Part shown: in pieces, positions 12,223 to 27,200 of the stretch
How the letters are laid out: each line of letters starts with the position of its first letter
Position numbering within the stretch: the first letter of the stretch is position 1
DNA from: Spodoptera frugiperda
Taxonomy: Eukaryota > Arthropoda > Insecta > Lepidoptera > Noctuidae
Reading direction: 5' to 3'
Length of the DNA stretch: 64,000 nt
NCBI RefSeq assembly: GCF_023101765.2
Contig: NC_064227.1
Span: forward strand, 2,985,592-3,049,591
The notes under the pieces: model-generated
Seen by the model: the letters and a program-made list of their open reading frames with translations, nothing else
Told to the model about the DNA's origin: nothing
Databases searched by the model: none
Made by a program: the position numbers and the translations under genes

Positions 12223-15200
12223 GTGAGTGGTGGTTCTGGCTAGTTTTGCCGCAATGTCGGTAGGCGCTGCCTTTTGTGCCTCGTGTCAAGGACATTGGCC
12301 TCTACATTGCCCACCTGGGAGTTATGTAATAGTTCACTGTTTGACATTTTGTGTGATTGCTTTTCTTAAGTTCTTTTACAAAGAAGTGAAATGTTACAGA
12401 ATTCTTGGGAGAAAATAATCTTAGAGTGATTACCTCTTAATGTTTTATTTACCCACAGACCTATACATTACAAGAAAATTGACCCGTTATACAGTATTTC
12501 CTTTGTTATTGCAATTTTTATTGATAACTTCTCGCGATCTGATTCGTGTATATTTTTGTCATCATGTGCTACTTGATGCAATTGTATATAATAATAGAAC
12601 AAGGAGTATTGTATAATGCTTATGGTAATTGATTTACCTGTACAGGTACTAAGATTTTCTGATCTGATATAAATATGTCGGGCGCCATCGCGCTTGGCTC
12701 TACGATTGATACCTCGTGACAAAACTAGGAGATAGGTAATTTATTTTAAAATAACTTGTTACTAGATACCATCGTATCTATTTCGACACATATAGTTATT
12801 AATACGGTAAATTCTAATGATAATGAGTTATTTTATAGAAGTTTAAAGTTTCTTGCTCGTTCTTCTCTATTCGAAGCTACACTTTGGAACGAGCACCTAG
12901 CTTCACTGACAGACATACTGACGGACAATACAATTTGACGTTTCAAAAGGGTTTAACTTAAGGATTAACTAAAATAAATGCTGCCATACCACGGCATTTC
13001 AACTCATTTACAAAGCTAGGAAAGATTCTCATTGGATATTGTAAGTAAGGACATATAATTATAAGTAGAGTGCATTTTTAAATAAAAGTGCGTTTAAGTG
13101 CATTACCCATATGATTTACTAAATCTTCCACCTAGCAAGCTATTTGCGATTTAATGGTTAGGCCAAACCAAATTCATCAAGCGCCATTTGCACAATAAAC
13201 CACAGCACTCAAACACTGTAGCAATTTTTCGCATTTTTGAGGGTGAAAAATCATCTAGTGACTTCTCCCACCTCGGGCGAGGAAGAAGAAGAGTTTCAGA
13301 TTCTTACTGACTTAAAACCATACCGTTCCTACTCCTGCTTTTCGAACTGGAGCCCCGGTAACCCGCTAGGCAGTCCGCAGCTCCGGGACTTTTCTCCCTT
13401 AGATATCGAATCCGAGAGATTTTTATGTAAAATAATACCATGTAGTGATAAATTCATGATTCTAGCTAAAAAAAATGACTGACTACAATCCCTATAATAG
13501 GTCTATAACAAAAATAATGAACAATTAATACAGTATCGGAACCTAATAATAAATCTGTAATATGATTAAGGGAGTGCCGTGTGCGTCGAAACAATTTGTT
13601 GAGCCATTAAGTATGGCCTTGACTTCATCGGTAGCCTTACCACTATGGCTTCCTAAGCGACCACGGCTCCACATGAAGCTACACAAAACCAGCGTACCAT
13701 GGTCTCGCTTTCTAAGATCTTTTCGCACATTCAAAGGTCAGCTTACACTGGTTTGTGTAGTGTATCTGTCGGCTTTGTTTTGCTAGATCTGATTGGATAT
13801 AAACCTGTAAGGGGTTGCCATTTGAATAAAGGGAATTATAAACTTCTATGGTTTGTTCTGTTTTTTTTTCTAAATGCCCTAATTAAGATTATTGCAGGGA
13901 TCTTCTTTAGAGGTCATGTTATATGTATGTTAATCGTAATCTCTTTTATACATCTGAAATTGGTTAATGTGGCCTTTAGAGTACTCGGTCTTTCTTGTAT
14001 TAGTCTAAAAAAGAACATTATAAAAAAAAAATGTTTTTTCCAAAAACACCATGCCCAAAAGATGACTTTTCTGACAAAAACATCAACATTTGTCCCATTT
14101 AAACTTCAATGTACCTATTTACTAAGTTATACGTAAGAGTCACGTCCCTCAGCATTGAGGATAAATGACACAAAGAGTAGGAGGACTTATTTATTTCGTA
14201 CTAGCTTGCCAAATACCTCGGCTAATTCAACAATTTTGTCAAAACAAGCCAATTGTGTCATGCTAAAGGACCGTTTACCCTGCAGACCTTGACAACACCC
14301 CGATGACGAAGGGTTATGAGTTCATTTCCAGCATTAATTCAATTAAATGTACCGCGTAGCCTACTTTACCGGTAACGACTAGATATTAGTGACTATGACA
14401 TTATATATTTAAGTTATTGTTTTAAATTAACTAATAGCTGATAAGTACTATTAACTTAACTTCTTATTGAATTTAAGATATCCATCCTAATATTTTCTTT
14501 TTTTCTTTGATGGCAATCGAGTCGTCAATGTTGTCGACTATACTGCCAATTATTTTCTTAACTTAATGGGCTAGCCATAATCTTCAGATTTGGCAGATAA
14601 AGAAAACCAAAAGATGTCTGGAGAAATTAACATATAGGTTTTGTTGCGATTACCAAAGAAGACAGAGCTGCAGACAAAACTTGATATAATTTTTTATCTC
14701 TCTATTTACTCTTAAAATAAATAATATTCAGTGTCTTATTAGACAGGTCAGATAAATTGACATAATATATAAATCCTGTAAAATGTCTCAAAAATATCAG
14801 TTATCGATATATCCACAGAAACTAAACAAATCACGTCACTAACCACTAAAACACCAATAAAAAAGTGACTTTTAAAAAGAGAACATTCTAAATAAAAACC
14901 GCGTCTCATGCATTAACCATAGAGTTTCCCTCCAACTCCAAATAGGTTGGTAGCACTGTTATTTAGGAGTGCAATCGCGGTAATAAGTGAGGGGACCTTT
15001 ATCGATGTTGCCATCAGTAAAAACGAATATACTTACTTGGAATATTTCTTTTTTATTTTATACGTGAAATGGGTTTTGAATAAATTTATTGGTATTATTT
15101 TTGGGGTGGTAATGCGATGTTGGTTGAGTAGATCGAATAAAAATTGTGCTGAGCAACGAGGACTTTGGTCATTCAGTGACTTTTTTAAAAGTTAATTGTG

Positions 15201-18200
15201 TTATTTGTCTTTGTTCTCATGTTTGTATTCTTATTTGCACAGAACCTACACATTCAGTGACATTTTTAGAAGTACACTCGCCTTCAAAGCGGTGTAACTA
15301 ATAGAAAATTAGTTACCTATCCTTTTAGGTGTAAAAGGCGATATTATTTAAATATTGTAATAGAACGGATTATTTGAATATACTCGGGAGTATATAAATT
15401 TGCTGTTTACTTTTTTTATAATAACTACCGGTAAACTATGGCAACTTTACCAGACCCTTGGCAACTTTACCATACTATAGGTATTCAGTATAAACTCATT
15501 TATCTAAAAATCTACCCACTAGAATTCTGTTTTGTAATAGTAGTATTTTTTAGACATTAAAAGGAAATATTTACTATATTTTGCGTAGATCAAGACTGCT
15601 ATTATGCCAGTAATGGCCGTCACAGTTTAGTGCGTGAAAATGTGCTAAAAGTTAGTAGTTCCTAAATTGTGCTCACAGAGCCTTAATTATATGTCACAGG
15701 TGAGTGAAATTTTGATCTTGAATGTATAATATAGTTGGGATTACTGTTGTAATGTCAGCAATTGCTTTTTCTTTAATTTATTGATAAATAATCGCTTCGG
15801 TAATGTTGACACAGGTTAGGTAAAGTTGCCACGGCCTGCTTTGTGGCAACTTTACCTACAGTTAGGGTTGGCAATGTTTTTTTCTTGTTTGTGTGTATGT
15901 AACCATTTTCGAATACCTAAATTTCCCAGCATAATAGTGAATATCCTGGATGACAAGTTATAATGTATTTAATAATACCTTTTGTTTTAGAGCCAAAATG
16001 GCTCACATGAAACAAAACCGCAGATAACTCGGAGTTAGACAATATAAAAAGTATACGAAAGTAATGTTAAAATTAGCTATGGAGATAGTGAAGTCAAAAA
16101 ATTAAAAAGTCAAAAGATTAAACATTATTTTGTAGCCTTTTTTTACAATTTTAAACATAAATACTTAAAATTTTAGAACTTAATTTAGTTTAAAAGGGAA
16201 CAATATTTATGTCAGATATTTATGCTTTTTTTTACTTTAGGTTTAAGGTTTATATTTTTTTTTAAATATACATGTCATAAAAATAATTCTCATTTTTTGA
16301 CAACCCCGAGCGTAACAAATTATTTGTATGTAAATTACGATGAAACCCGTGGCAACTTTCCCGACTGTCTGTGTAGCCGTTATCTTTATAGATTTCATCA
16401 TATTGTTTGCATTATAATACGAAGAGGTCCTAGATGAAGCCCTCTGTACCTCAACAACTCTTTAATATGCAATACACGATGAATACGGCGCGTAGGTAAA
16501 GTTGCCAAAAATTTGGTATCTTTACCCATGTTGTTTTTTCTTTACTACGGCTAAAGTAAGCGTTTGTATATAATGACGATTACGGTAAAGAGAGCCAGAT
16601 AGACTACAATTCTAAATATATAGTTTTGGTTTCTATGAGTCTTATGGTTAAAAATATATTTCGATTTTTGTTCCAAAATATGGTAAAGTTGCCATGTTTT
16701 ACGGTATCGTAGGACGTACTAACTTAACTAAAAATCATGACATACGTTACGTATATTAATGAAGAAAAGCGGTACCGTTATAGTTTCGAGTCACACGCAC
16801 GCTGCTCATAATGAAGAGTCCCTCTGTGACTCGAAACTAGTAGAGCTTTTTTCCATTAATATACGTGAGTATACCGTGATTTTTAGTTAATTTTGCTGTC
16901 TACTATAAAACTGACGTACTTATTAACAGTCCATTTATAATTTATTTTCACCCCTTCAAGGACGAAAGGGCGTGATATGATATTAATATTACAGTCACAT
17001 TTCGCGTTAATGACAAATATGACAATGTAACCCCCAGGGTTTTGGCATTGTCCAGTAATAGAGGACGGAGGCCCCACAAGAGGGCGAGTCCATTTATTCA
17101 ACATGATTTCAATCTCGGATTCATGGATTATTCTGATTTTAATATTGATTTTTAGTGTGGCTTGGTTTTATAGTCATTTTAAGAATGTGTTTTTAATTCG
17201 AAAGATTTGCAATAGTGTGTTGATATACCTTTTTTCCGTTAAGAAACCAGTGGTCCTTAGGGACATTATAAATTTAGAATAGAATAGAATTAAACATGGG
17301 TATGTATACAGAATTTAAAAAAAAATACATATTTGCGAGATCTTAAATAATGGTAGCTCACGACGTGTCTGTCTGTCTGTCTAACGTGCAAATATATTTG
17401 GTTTACTATTAATTATTATCTATGAATTTATTATTTCTACATTAAATCTCACATACAATTACACAATTTCTTATATTAAATTATTTACATTAACAAAAAT
17501 AATACTTTTACTGGAGGTTCTTCTCAAAAATAGTTTTGTGTAGGTACTCTATTCAAGAGTATATGAAATTCCCGTGGCAGAAAAACTTTGAATTTCGAAA
17601 TCTTTATGAGTAAAATGTAGGTAGACAATTAATATCTGTTTCTTAGGATCGACAAAATGCCTTGATGGTATGTTTAGCCTTCTCTAAACTTGCCACTGAA
17701 GAGAAATGCCAGTTCAAAACCACAATCAGTCGTGTTGCTACATTGTGTTGTGGTCAGACAAATACAAATGGCGTTTTGTGGTCACATCATTAAGCTCGTA
17801 GCAGCCACCAAACTAATTGATTGATGTATTTGGTAATTACAAATTGATGTTTATAATTTGTCCGGGGTTTTCGTTAAAAGGGGCCCATTTTTTGCTTAGG
17901 AGTTAGTTATTTGGGGCTCGTTTCTCAATGTTTGATTTACTGAAATGTGTTAGTTATGCTTATATTAGTTTAATGACATATTATAAAACAGTCCCTAATT
18001 TTAGTAAGTTGCGAATCATTCTTTAACATCCAAATCCGGATATAATGTAAAGCATTGCAAAACGTCACGCCTTTTATCTCTTAAGAGATAGGTATACCCA
18101 TTTTTTACATTTTGTATTATAAGTACTATGTAATAGGGGGTGACTGGGCGAGCTTATTGCCATATTCTGGGCTTAATTCCAGACCACGTGTCGAGAAATA

Positions 18201-21200
18201 CCGAAAAATGCTCAGTACTACTTTGCCCGACCCAGGAATCGCACCCTCGACCTCACGACCAAAGAGGATATCATGCTACTTCTAAAAATACAATAACAAT
18301 ATACGGCCACATAAATTTTACATTACTTTCATATTTTTTTCTAATCTTCTGTCAATACATGTTTTACGAAACGGGATTTTAATCTTAGAAACGAACACAA
18401 AAGAGCCTGAACATATCGCTTCACCCTCGAATTGAACAATAACTACAATATGACAAAGCGATCGGTGGCCATTGTGTCACTATCGGGGACGAATGCGTCA
18501 TATATCATCCCCTGATGACGGTATGGAATGGGCAGCGAAGTAAAAGTAGAACACGACATTATTAGTGCCTATGACCTATGTTTGAGTAGGAATAGGGATG
18601 ATGATAGGCTATGAAAATCATGTAAATGTATGTAAAAATCTATTTAGTCCATCAGTTAGGTTATGAAAAAATATATAGGTACTGTATGTTAAATAGCAAA
18701 GGGCGTTCCTTTAAACTCGTTAATCTATATCATTAATAGATTAAAATAAAAATATCAGCATAGAAAAATAAGCAACAAATTGCAACGTTGCCTTCCTTCA
18801 ACTACGCGTGCACAGAGTGTTTCTTTTACGTATCGGTTTAAAAATTTTGCTAAATATTATAATTAAATTGTTTTGTTTTTGAATGATAATATTTTTTTTT
18901 AGCAAGTATGGATGCTATACTATTGCGGGTTAACAGGAACGCCCTCTGTTAGTTAACATACTGTATGTACGTATTTCTTAGGTTTTGTGATCTAAGATAA
19001 CAATACTTAGATAAAACGACGAATCAAGGGTTAGGGTAACACATATTGAGTCAAATTATCAATTTGCATCAAAACAAAAAACGGCCTAGGCAGAACTAAC
19101 TCGTCACAAATCTGTCAGACAAAATACAATTAACAATTCAATATGATGTTCATTTATGAAACATTGAATCGAACGTTTTGTACGAATGAACTGATCAAAA
19201 AATCCTTTTTAAAATTCCATGGCATCCCCTAATTTTCAAGGGGTGCATATTGAACAAGCCATGACATGAATTAGGAATTCTTGAGTCTTCAGATTGCTAT
19301 GGAAATTGGGGTATATTTTAACATATTTTATTGTGATTAATTATTATGTTATCGGCTTACTCACGTAATATTTTGACGAGGAACTCGACTAGTTTCAAGC
19401 CATGAAGCTCATATTCAACGTAGCAGCGCGACAATCGCCGCGTCGTGTGTCGCGGAATGCTGCTCATGAATACGAGCCTCTAGCATGGCTTGAAACTAGT
19501 CGAGTTCCTCGTCAAAACATTACGTGAGTAAGCCGATAACATAATAATTAATTTAGTATGTCTCACGAAAGTTACAATAAAATTATATTTTATTGTGGTT
19601 TCATTAGGTATGGAATACATGTCAACCATTGTAGTAATACTAAATTAATGAAATTAGTGAAGCGTTTAAGTAACAGTAAGCGATAGTTACTATTGCTCGA
19701 TGTGTGGAAATAAAAATGTTTTGTGTCAAACGTTACTATTACTAACTGTATAAACATTAAAATTCCGATTCCTTTTCCCATCCAAACTGCCTTCTATTCC
19801 TTATTCAAATTTGCCGCGCAATTCTCCGAGCGCGGCCGGTTGACCAATCAGCGCGCGGGACGCTCGCGAACTCCGCGCCAGTGTGTGAAAAAACAAACGA
19901 AGAATGGCCGCTTGAATTTCGGCGCGTGTGCTTAAAAAATAATATTTCAATGAAATAAACTCTTGCTAGTTGCTCACTGACTGTTCTAGTCTTCTATTAA
20001 TACCAGCCTGACTAGGAGAAACAATAGAAAGTGTAAATTGTGTGTTAGTTCGTGAAAAGACTGACAGACAGACATCCTCCCTAGAAGCACGCCCCGTCGT
20101 TGGTGATTCCCATCAACTTTCCTACACATTATCCAGGTCAGTTTGTCCTTTTCTACCACTGATAGTCATAGGATTTCGCCAAGACTGGTATTGGGGAAAT
20201 GCAGTGGCATCTCCAGTGAGGATCACACACTAACTATTTCTAAGAACTCACTTTGTATGGAGCACTTAGGAGTTACTTTAAAATTTTATCTGTGCCCTTG
20301 GTATGAGTTTGGTTTACGTTTACCGTTCAACCTTGAGAAACAAACGAGAGCGCGTTCGGCGTTCTAATTGGTTGGTACATTCGAGCCGGCCAATCAGAGC
20401 GCCGAACGCGCTCTCGTTTTTATTACTTCAAACGTAAAGCAAACTCGTACTAAGGGTACTATAGTAGAAAAGTATACCTACTGATATATTGGAAACCGTC
20501 TGTAACAGATAGATTACTAACAATCTTAGTTATAATACTATAAATGCGAAAGTTTATGTATATGTTTGTTACTCAATCACGTCAAAACGGCTGAAGGGAT
20601 CGGGATGAAATTTGGGACAGGGGTAGATTATAGTCTAGAATAACATAGCTTACTTTACATCCCACGGAAACGCTGACAAAGTTAGTTTTCTATACATAGT
20701 AGACAAACAAGATGAAATAATATCTTACCATTAAGGCTTCGAACCAAACAAAACCTAATTACAGAGATAAAATCTATCTCCTAATTAGTCAGCATCCCTA
20801 TGTAAGTATTTACCGTTCGTATTTACTATCGATGAAGGATGCCGGAGGCTACGGGCTTGAGATCGATATCCTGAGAGCGTCCGGATCGAGGCGTGATCCG
20901 GCGATATGACCTACTTTATTATGTACTTATGACACCGATTTATTGTGTGTTTTGAGGTATGAGTTGAGCAATATGGTGTGAGAATGATTATGCTTTGTCA
21001 GTTATTCTTTTTATACAGCCTGTTTTTCAACACTTTTCCAAATATCTTTTGAGAGTTAGTGGTTATTGAAGGGGCCCAGTAGGGCTGATGCCTGATCCGG
21101 AGCTGCGGACTACCTACCGGGTTTACCGGGGCTCCGGTTCGAAAAGCAGGAGTAGGAACGGGGTGGTTTTTAGTCAGTAAGAGTCTGACACTCCCTCTCG

Positions 21201-24200
21201 CCTCGTCTAAGGTGAGAGAAGTCATTGGATGATTTCCCCCCCTCAAAAAAGGGGTCATTAAAACATTCAATTTTTAAAATTAAAATAAACTTTTTACAAA
21301 AATAAAATAACGACTTTACTGAAGAAAGACTGTTAAAAAACCATTAAGAAGATTAAAATGGCTTTAATTTCGAAAGCCGGTGTTTCTCGTTATTGTTAAT
21401 TTCTTATTTAACACCGACCTCTGAAATAAAAGTTATTTTGATCATTTAAGTGTTCTTTTTAACCGATTTTCTTCAGCGAAGTCGGTTATTGCTTTTTGTA
21501 AAAAGTTCTTTTTTTTCATTTAAAAATAGAATGTTTGAATGATACCTTACTCTGAGAAACAAATTGGCAGGTAAAAAAAACATCGGTATGTACCTATTTG
21601 TAATTTTCTGCTCGAAGATTTTGATTCGGAAAAGAAAATTGAGACTGGAACCTGTGAAACGAAATATACGTGTTTTTTTTTCCAATAGTTCCAGGAGAGG
21701 GAGTCAGATATTTTTCGAAAACTATTAGCAAAAGTAAAATATTTTTACCAACCCAACAGTCTTGTAGATTTTCTCTCAAACAAATTCTTCATCATCTCAT
21801 CATATTTTAGAGGCAAGCACTTTACCACCAAGAAATACCAAAAAACCTTCAGAACAAAAAAATAATAATAAGAAAACAAAACGCAACTACACACAATACT
21901 TACGCCGTTTAGAAAAAGAAGAAAAAAAAAACATTTAAAAAAGGAATCCTAAACAAAACCGCGCCGGCCGCCATTACTGTTCCATAGACAAGTGCGCTGT
22001 TTGTCAAAAGAGGTTTGTTTGTAAAGTCTGCCGTAAAACAGGGAGTTTTGTTTGGTACCTCTCATTTGTCTTATGTTGTGTACCTAGAAGCTACTTGCCT
22101 TGTAAAGTACTTTTTCTTGTAGTATACATATTTAAGCAGGTATGTTTCTTTTTTGTTAATATTTTCTGTATTCTTTTGTGGTATATAAATTGTTGTTTTT
22201 ACAGAGCTTACTTATTGTCTTTAGCTACTGTCTTTCTTTTTACTTGTAATATGATGTTACAAATAATAAGGCTATCAATTTCAAACATTAACTTAAAAAC
22301 TAATTATTTTTTTAGAGTTACGTCTTTTAAAGTGATACAATCGCATTACAAAGCATTTTATTACTCGCTAAAGAGCCACATGTATGGTTGTCATGGTCAT
22401 TAAAATTTTGGTTTTAAGGGGGAAAAATCATCCAAAGTCTTCCCGCCTTGAACGAAGCGAGAAGGAGTCTCAGACTCTTACTGACTAAAAACCACCCTGA
22501 TTCTACTACCGCTCTTTGAGCCGGAGCCCCAATATAACCCGCTAAATACGTCCGCAGCTTCAGGTCGAAGTAACACTTTGCTTTTCTCAACTTCTATTCT
22601 AACTAAGAGAAAAGATTTACTTACATGTCAGCTATCTATAATAAATGTTGGGAACGCAACGCGCTGTACGCACGGGCTTCGGAAAACTACCCTTTATTGG
22701 TTGTAACTTTCAAATTCATTTATCAATATTTCAAACCAGAAAATGTATGGGATGTGTTTTGATTGATGTTTTATTCTGCAGGAACCGTTCTTTTGTTTAT
22801 CTTTCATTTTAAAAGGTCAACAAGGGAAACAGAATAAGCTCCATGCTACATTGAAAATTGCTCTTTAGTTGCTCTTCTATAAAGTTGTTTATCGAAAATT
22901 CTGCCGTTTTGCTATTGTCAATATAGTCTGCCTTTCATCGTTTCAGGATATTTGTTTTGAAACCTCAGTAAACTGAATGTTTTGAAGTTATCTTGAGGGA
23001 TGAAAGTCGGCGATAGAAATTAAATATGTCGGGATTTGTGGAACTTACGGGACGTACATAATTAAATTGTGTGTGGTTAATTTCTTTAATGTAATATACA
23101 GGAAAAATCGAAAGTATTTATTAATAAATAGGTACTTTTACTTATTTACGTAAGCAGACGTAACCAATTTGGATCTCTACTCTGAATTCGTTTATTATAA
23201 AATATTTTGTCACAACAAAGAATAAAAATCATAGGGAATCACACACACACACACATACATGTCAATAGCCTATAAGTGGCCAATGCTGTCTAATCTCTTC
23301 TAGCACGGTTTGGTGTATTCATCACCACGCAGCAGCTCAACGCAGGTTGGCTTAAGGAATCATGTACCTATACATGTAATAACAAAAGAAATCCTACACA
23401 GTAAGAAATTTTCTAACGAAATCTTAGCAACTACATGCCAAAAAGTTTTGTAATCCCAGACGCAATACCTAATACTTTTCCAATCCAAATTCTCTTAGAA
23501 ACTTGAGCGACATAAAATAATCAATATTACCAATCTAATCTAAGTTTTTGCTATCGTACTAATATAATTATATTACTCTGTACCCCCCAGAAATAAACGC
23601 CATAGGGGGTGATAAAGGACAGGACATTTTTATCCCCTTTGCAGGAAATTGTACTCCGAAATTCCGCATCCATGACGAAAAACAGTTATGACCCCTATTC
23701 GAGTGTTACCCCCTAATTCGGGGAATTTATCGAATTGAGTGTGTTAATGTGACTGCATTATTGGTTAAGTAGTCGGCAAGTATTTGATCCGGAACTGCGG
23801 ACTACCTACCTGGTAATTACCGGGACTAACGGTGAAGGAAAACGTCGTGAGGAGAACGGGGTGGTTTTTAGTCAGTAAAATCATCCTGATGACTCCCTTT
23901 CGTCTCGGGCAAAAGTTCGAGAGGGAGTAATACTTATAGTAACCATTGTGGCTTTGTTATTTCCTTTTCTACTTCTCCAATGATATCTTAAATCGGCCCG
24001 AAGGTACGTCCGCTAGGTACGTTCACAGCTCCGGATCAGGCATCAGCCCGTCTGGGCCGTGTCTGTGGTGGTCTGTTGGCTCTTTGAGGCACACGTACCC
24101 ACATACGGCGCGTTGCGTTCCGCGTTCAGAGCAAACCTGGGCTTATAATTTCTAAGCTTATAGTTTGAAATCACCAACCCGGTTTTAGTAAATGTGGTGA

Positions 24201-27200
24201 TTAGTGCTCATACTTATATAAGTGTGCTAACTGGCCAAAGGCCTCTTGGCATACCACCTGGCAAACACTTAGGCTGATGATTTGATAGGTCTGGCTTACA
24301 GGAGTTATAATTTATAATAGCCAGTTCATAGCGAAAAAGTGTTGTAAACTTATGCTATTACTATTATTACTTATGGTCAAAAATATAACGGAAAATCACT
24401 CAACAATCTCTTGACCAGAACCCAATACAAGGCCAACAACCACTTACATGAAAACTTTGATCAATGACCGTCGAATGACATAGTCAGTCACAAAATTCTA
24501 AATAAAAGTTCCGAAGCCCATCCTCCGTCTACCATCAATCACGTGGCCACCCCTATCGTGACGTCACTCTTTATATGACGTAGGCGATATCGGTGAGGTA
24601 CTTATAGTGGCTTTTACAACCCTTAGTAGCTGTATCGATTACTTATGTCGAGCGATTTGGGGTAGTATTGGTAATAGATGTCTGACTAGAATATTTGATT
24701 CTGTTGTCTAGACTTATTTTTATTTTTATATGATACTAGCTGATGCCCGTGGTGTCAGTCGCGTGTATTACGGTCTTTGTGACTAATAAAAGTTGCCTCA
24801 GTTAATTCAATTAAACTTCTCCTTAGTACTTCTGCTGCCTATCAATAAGAATCCCGTTCAAATCGATATATACTCGAAAGTATTTGTTTCCGTAAAAAAA
24901 TACGGTACTAATATTTTAAAACCATCTACAAGACGGACATTAAAATAAAAATTAGTAATGCTAATTCTAATGCATATCATACTTAAAATACTGATGAAGA
25001 CAAATAAAAACAATACTTGTTTTGACAAAATCTCGGTTTTACTTTCTATATGAGCCTTAATACGAGTAGCATAGAATCCAAATTCTTACCTTGGAGTACC
25101 TACGTCATTAGATTTGCAATGGTGAAAAGACAACTAACAACTACAACTAAAGAAAAAAATGCTTTCCAACACTATCGACAGAACCAAAACAGAAATTCTA
25201 AGCAAACATGTCTATTGATTCACAAATCACCACGGTGCCACCCCTGCACGGTGCACATGCACAAGGGTGGCACCCCTAGCCCAGGGGTGTGATATAATTG
25301 CTCGCGTGCTGCGCTCTGAACCCAAGTAGGGTTGACGACTTTGTTTTTGTGAATTAATTAAAGATATGTTTTAATTGTGTTCTTGAAAATTTTTTTTGGT
25401 GTGTAGGATGAGTGGTCTGAAATTATGACTGAGTAACTCCCCTTTTACTTCTATGTTTTTTTCCTTCCTACTCTCATCTACAGACTATCTGAGGCCACTG
25501 GAGTTCGAAAGCTTCTACTCACATGGACAAGGTTTGAGCACTAATGTGACTTTATTGCGGTTTGGCGAGTTCAAACTTATAAATTAGACTTTCTAAGTCC
25601 AAGTTATTTCACGATGTTTTCCTTCACCGTTTGACAAACGGTGTCTAAGGATAATCTTGTGATTGTGAGGAAATCCGGGCTTATAATTTCTTCAAACTTT
25701 CTCCGTTTGAGAAGAGACCTTTGGTCAGCAGAAGTCATTTATAGGCTTTTGATATGATCATGTGATGTAAACTCCCTTTTACATAAGTGTTTTTTTGTGA
25801 TTAATCAAATGTTTGACTATGTCTTTTTATAATATATAGACTATTGACTATATAAATGAGCCAAAATTTTCCAAATACTTTTATGGTCGCTATGGTTAAA
25901 CAATATGCATTAATACGAAGTAAAATAAAGTTTTTTTTGTTCATCCACCCCACTGTTAGCTTAGGATCTAGGGGTGTAGTGACGTTGGTAAAAATTGATG
26001 ACAAATTTTTATATTCTATGATGGATGAGGAAATGGGGTTCCTACCCAGTCAGATCAGCAGTTGTGTTTGAGTATTAAACTTGGGTTCGATTTATAATAT
26101 CAAAAAAAAAAAATGTTCCCCCACATTATGATTTCTTCTGTATCGTATGCGTTTACAAACTTACAATATGCAAACACATGACATCAAGACCCGAAAAAAA
26201 AATTGTGGATCACACAAAGATATATTCCGTGCGGGAATAGGAACCCGTACCCGCCGCCGTAATAACCGTTGCAAAAAATTGATAAATTTTTAAGTAACTA
26301 AGAGATTTGATAACATGGGGTCTTACAATTATGCCGTATAGGGAAACCTCTTATGACTTAATTTTAAAAATATTTGTTCGATCATCTTGGCTGACAATAT
26401 AATATAAAAAAATTGTGTCGAAATAGGCCCAGTAGTTAAACTAAAAAGTGCATGCAATAAAGATAATTGATAAGTGATCTTACTACTTTATGTAGTAACT
26501 GAGATGCAAGATAGTTAAAAACTAATTTAAATATATATTTTTTTATAAAAATTGGAAGAATGTGATAATACGCAACTTTCAATTACAATTTACCATAAAT
26601 GAATACGGCAACTTTGTACACAGTCTCATTCGTTTTTCAACTACCCACTTTAAAAAAAAACTGATATAAAATTCAAACTTAATGGGCGGTAGGCATGCAC
26701 ACAGATAACTAAATAGTCTCATAGATAATATCTTGGTTATAACACACCTATGTAAAAATAAACTTTACGCATACAAAAATAGGGTCGCTTTTTGATAAAC
26801 AAACGAGAGTAAGTGTGTACTAACTCTTTTTTCATCAAATGTTTATCAAAAAGCGTCTCTATTTTTGTATCATTAAAGTTTATTTTTCTACCTAAAGTGA
26901 TTTGTTCAATGATTATTTTTTTGGAATTTTAAATCGATTTTATATTAGTTTGTCGTGGTTGTCAATAAAAGGGTGATATATGTAGTAAGTAACATACCTA
27001 CTATGGTTATTTTAGGTTAACAATCAGTTTTTAATTAGATCTTCTACCTGACGGAAAATAATGGAAAATTATGTTTTTTAGTGTTGAGTAAAGTCGTGTA
27101 TGTGAATATAAAGTCAAAGTCAAATCATTTATTCCATTTAAACCATAAATAGGTACTTTTGAAATGTCAACGCATAAAGAAATAAATAATAGTCTGTCAG

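Noticed and set aside
13699..14136. 145-codon plus-strand open frame, the longest uninterrupted frame in the window
   Set aside because: It begins inside dispersed repeat R1 and runs into low-complexity AT-rich sequence; the product is Phe/Ile/Lys-rich with no domain and no codon bias. A hypothetical gene call is not supported.
25234..25274. GC-rich inverted repeat (ggtgccaccc / gggtggcacc) as a terminator or structured RNA
   Set aside because: Isolated 10-bp arms in an intron with no conserved context; eukaryotic transcription gives no reason to call a hairpin terminator.
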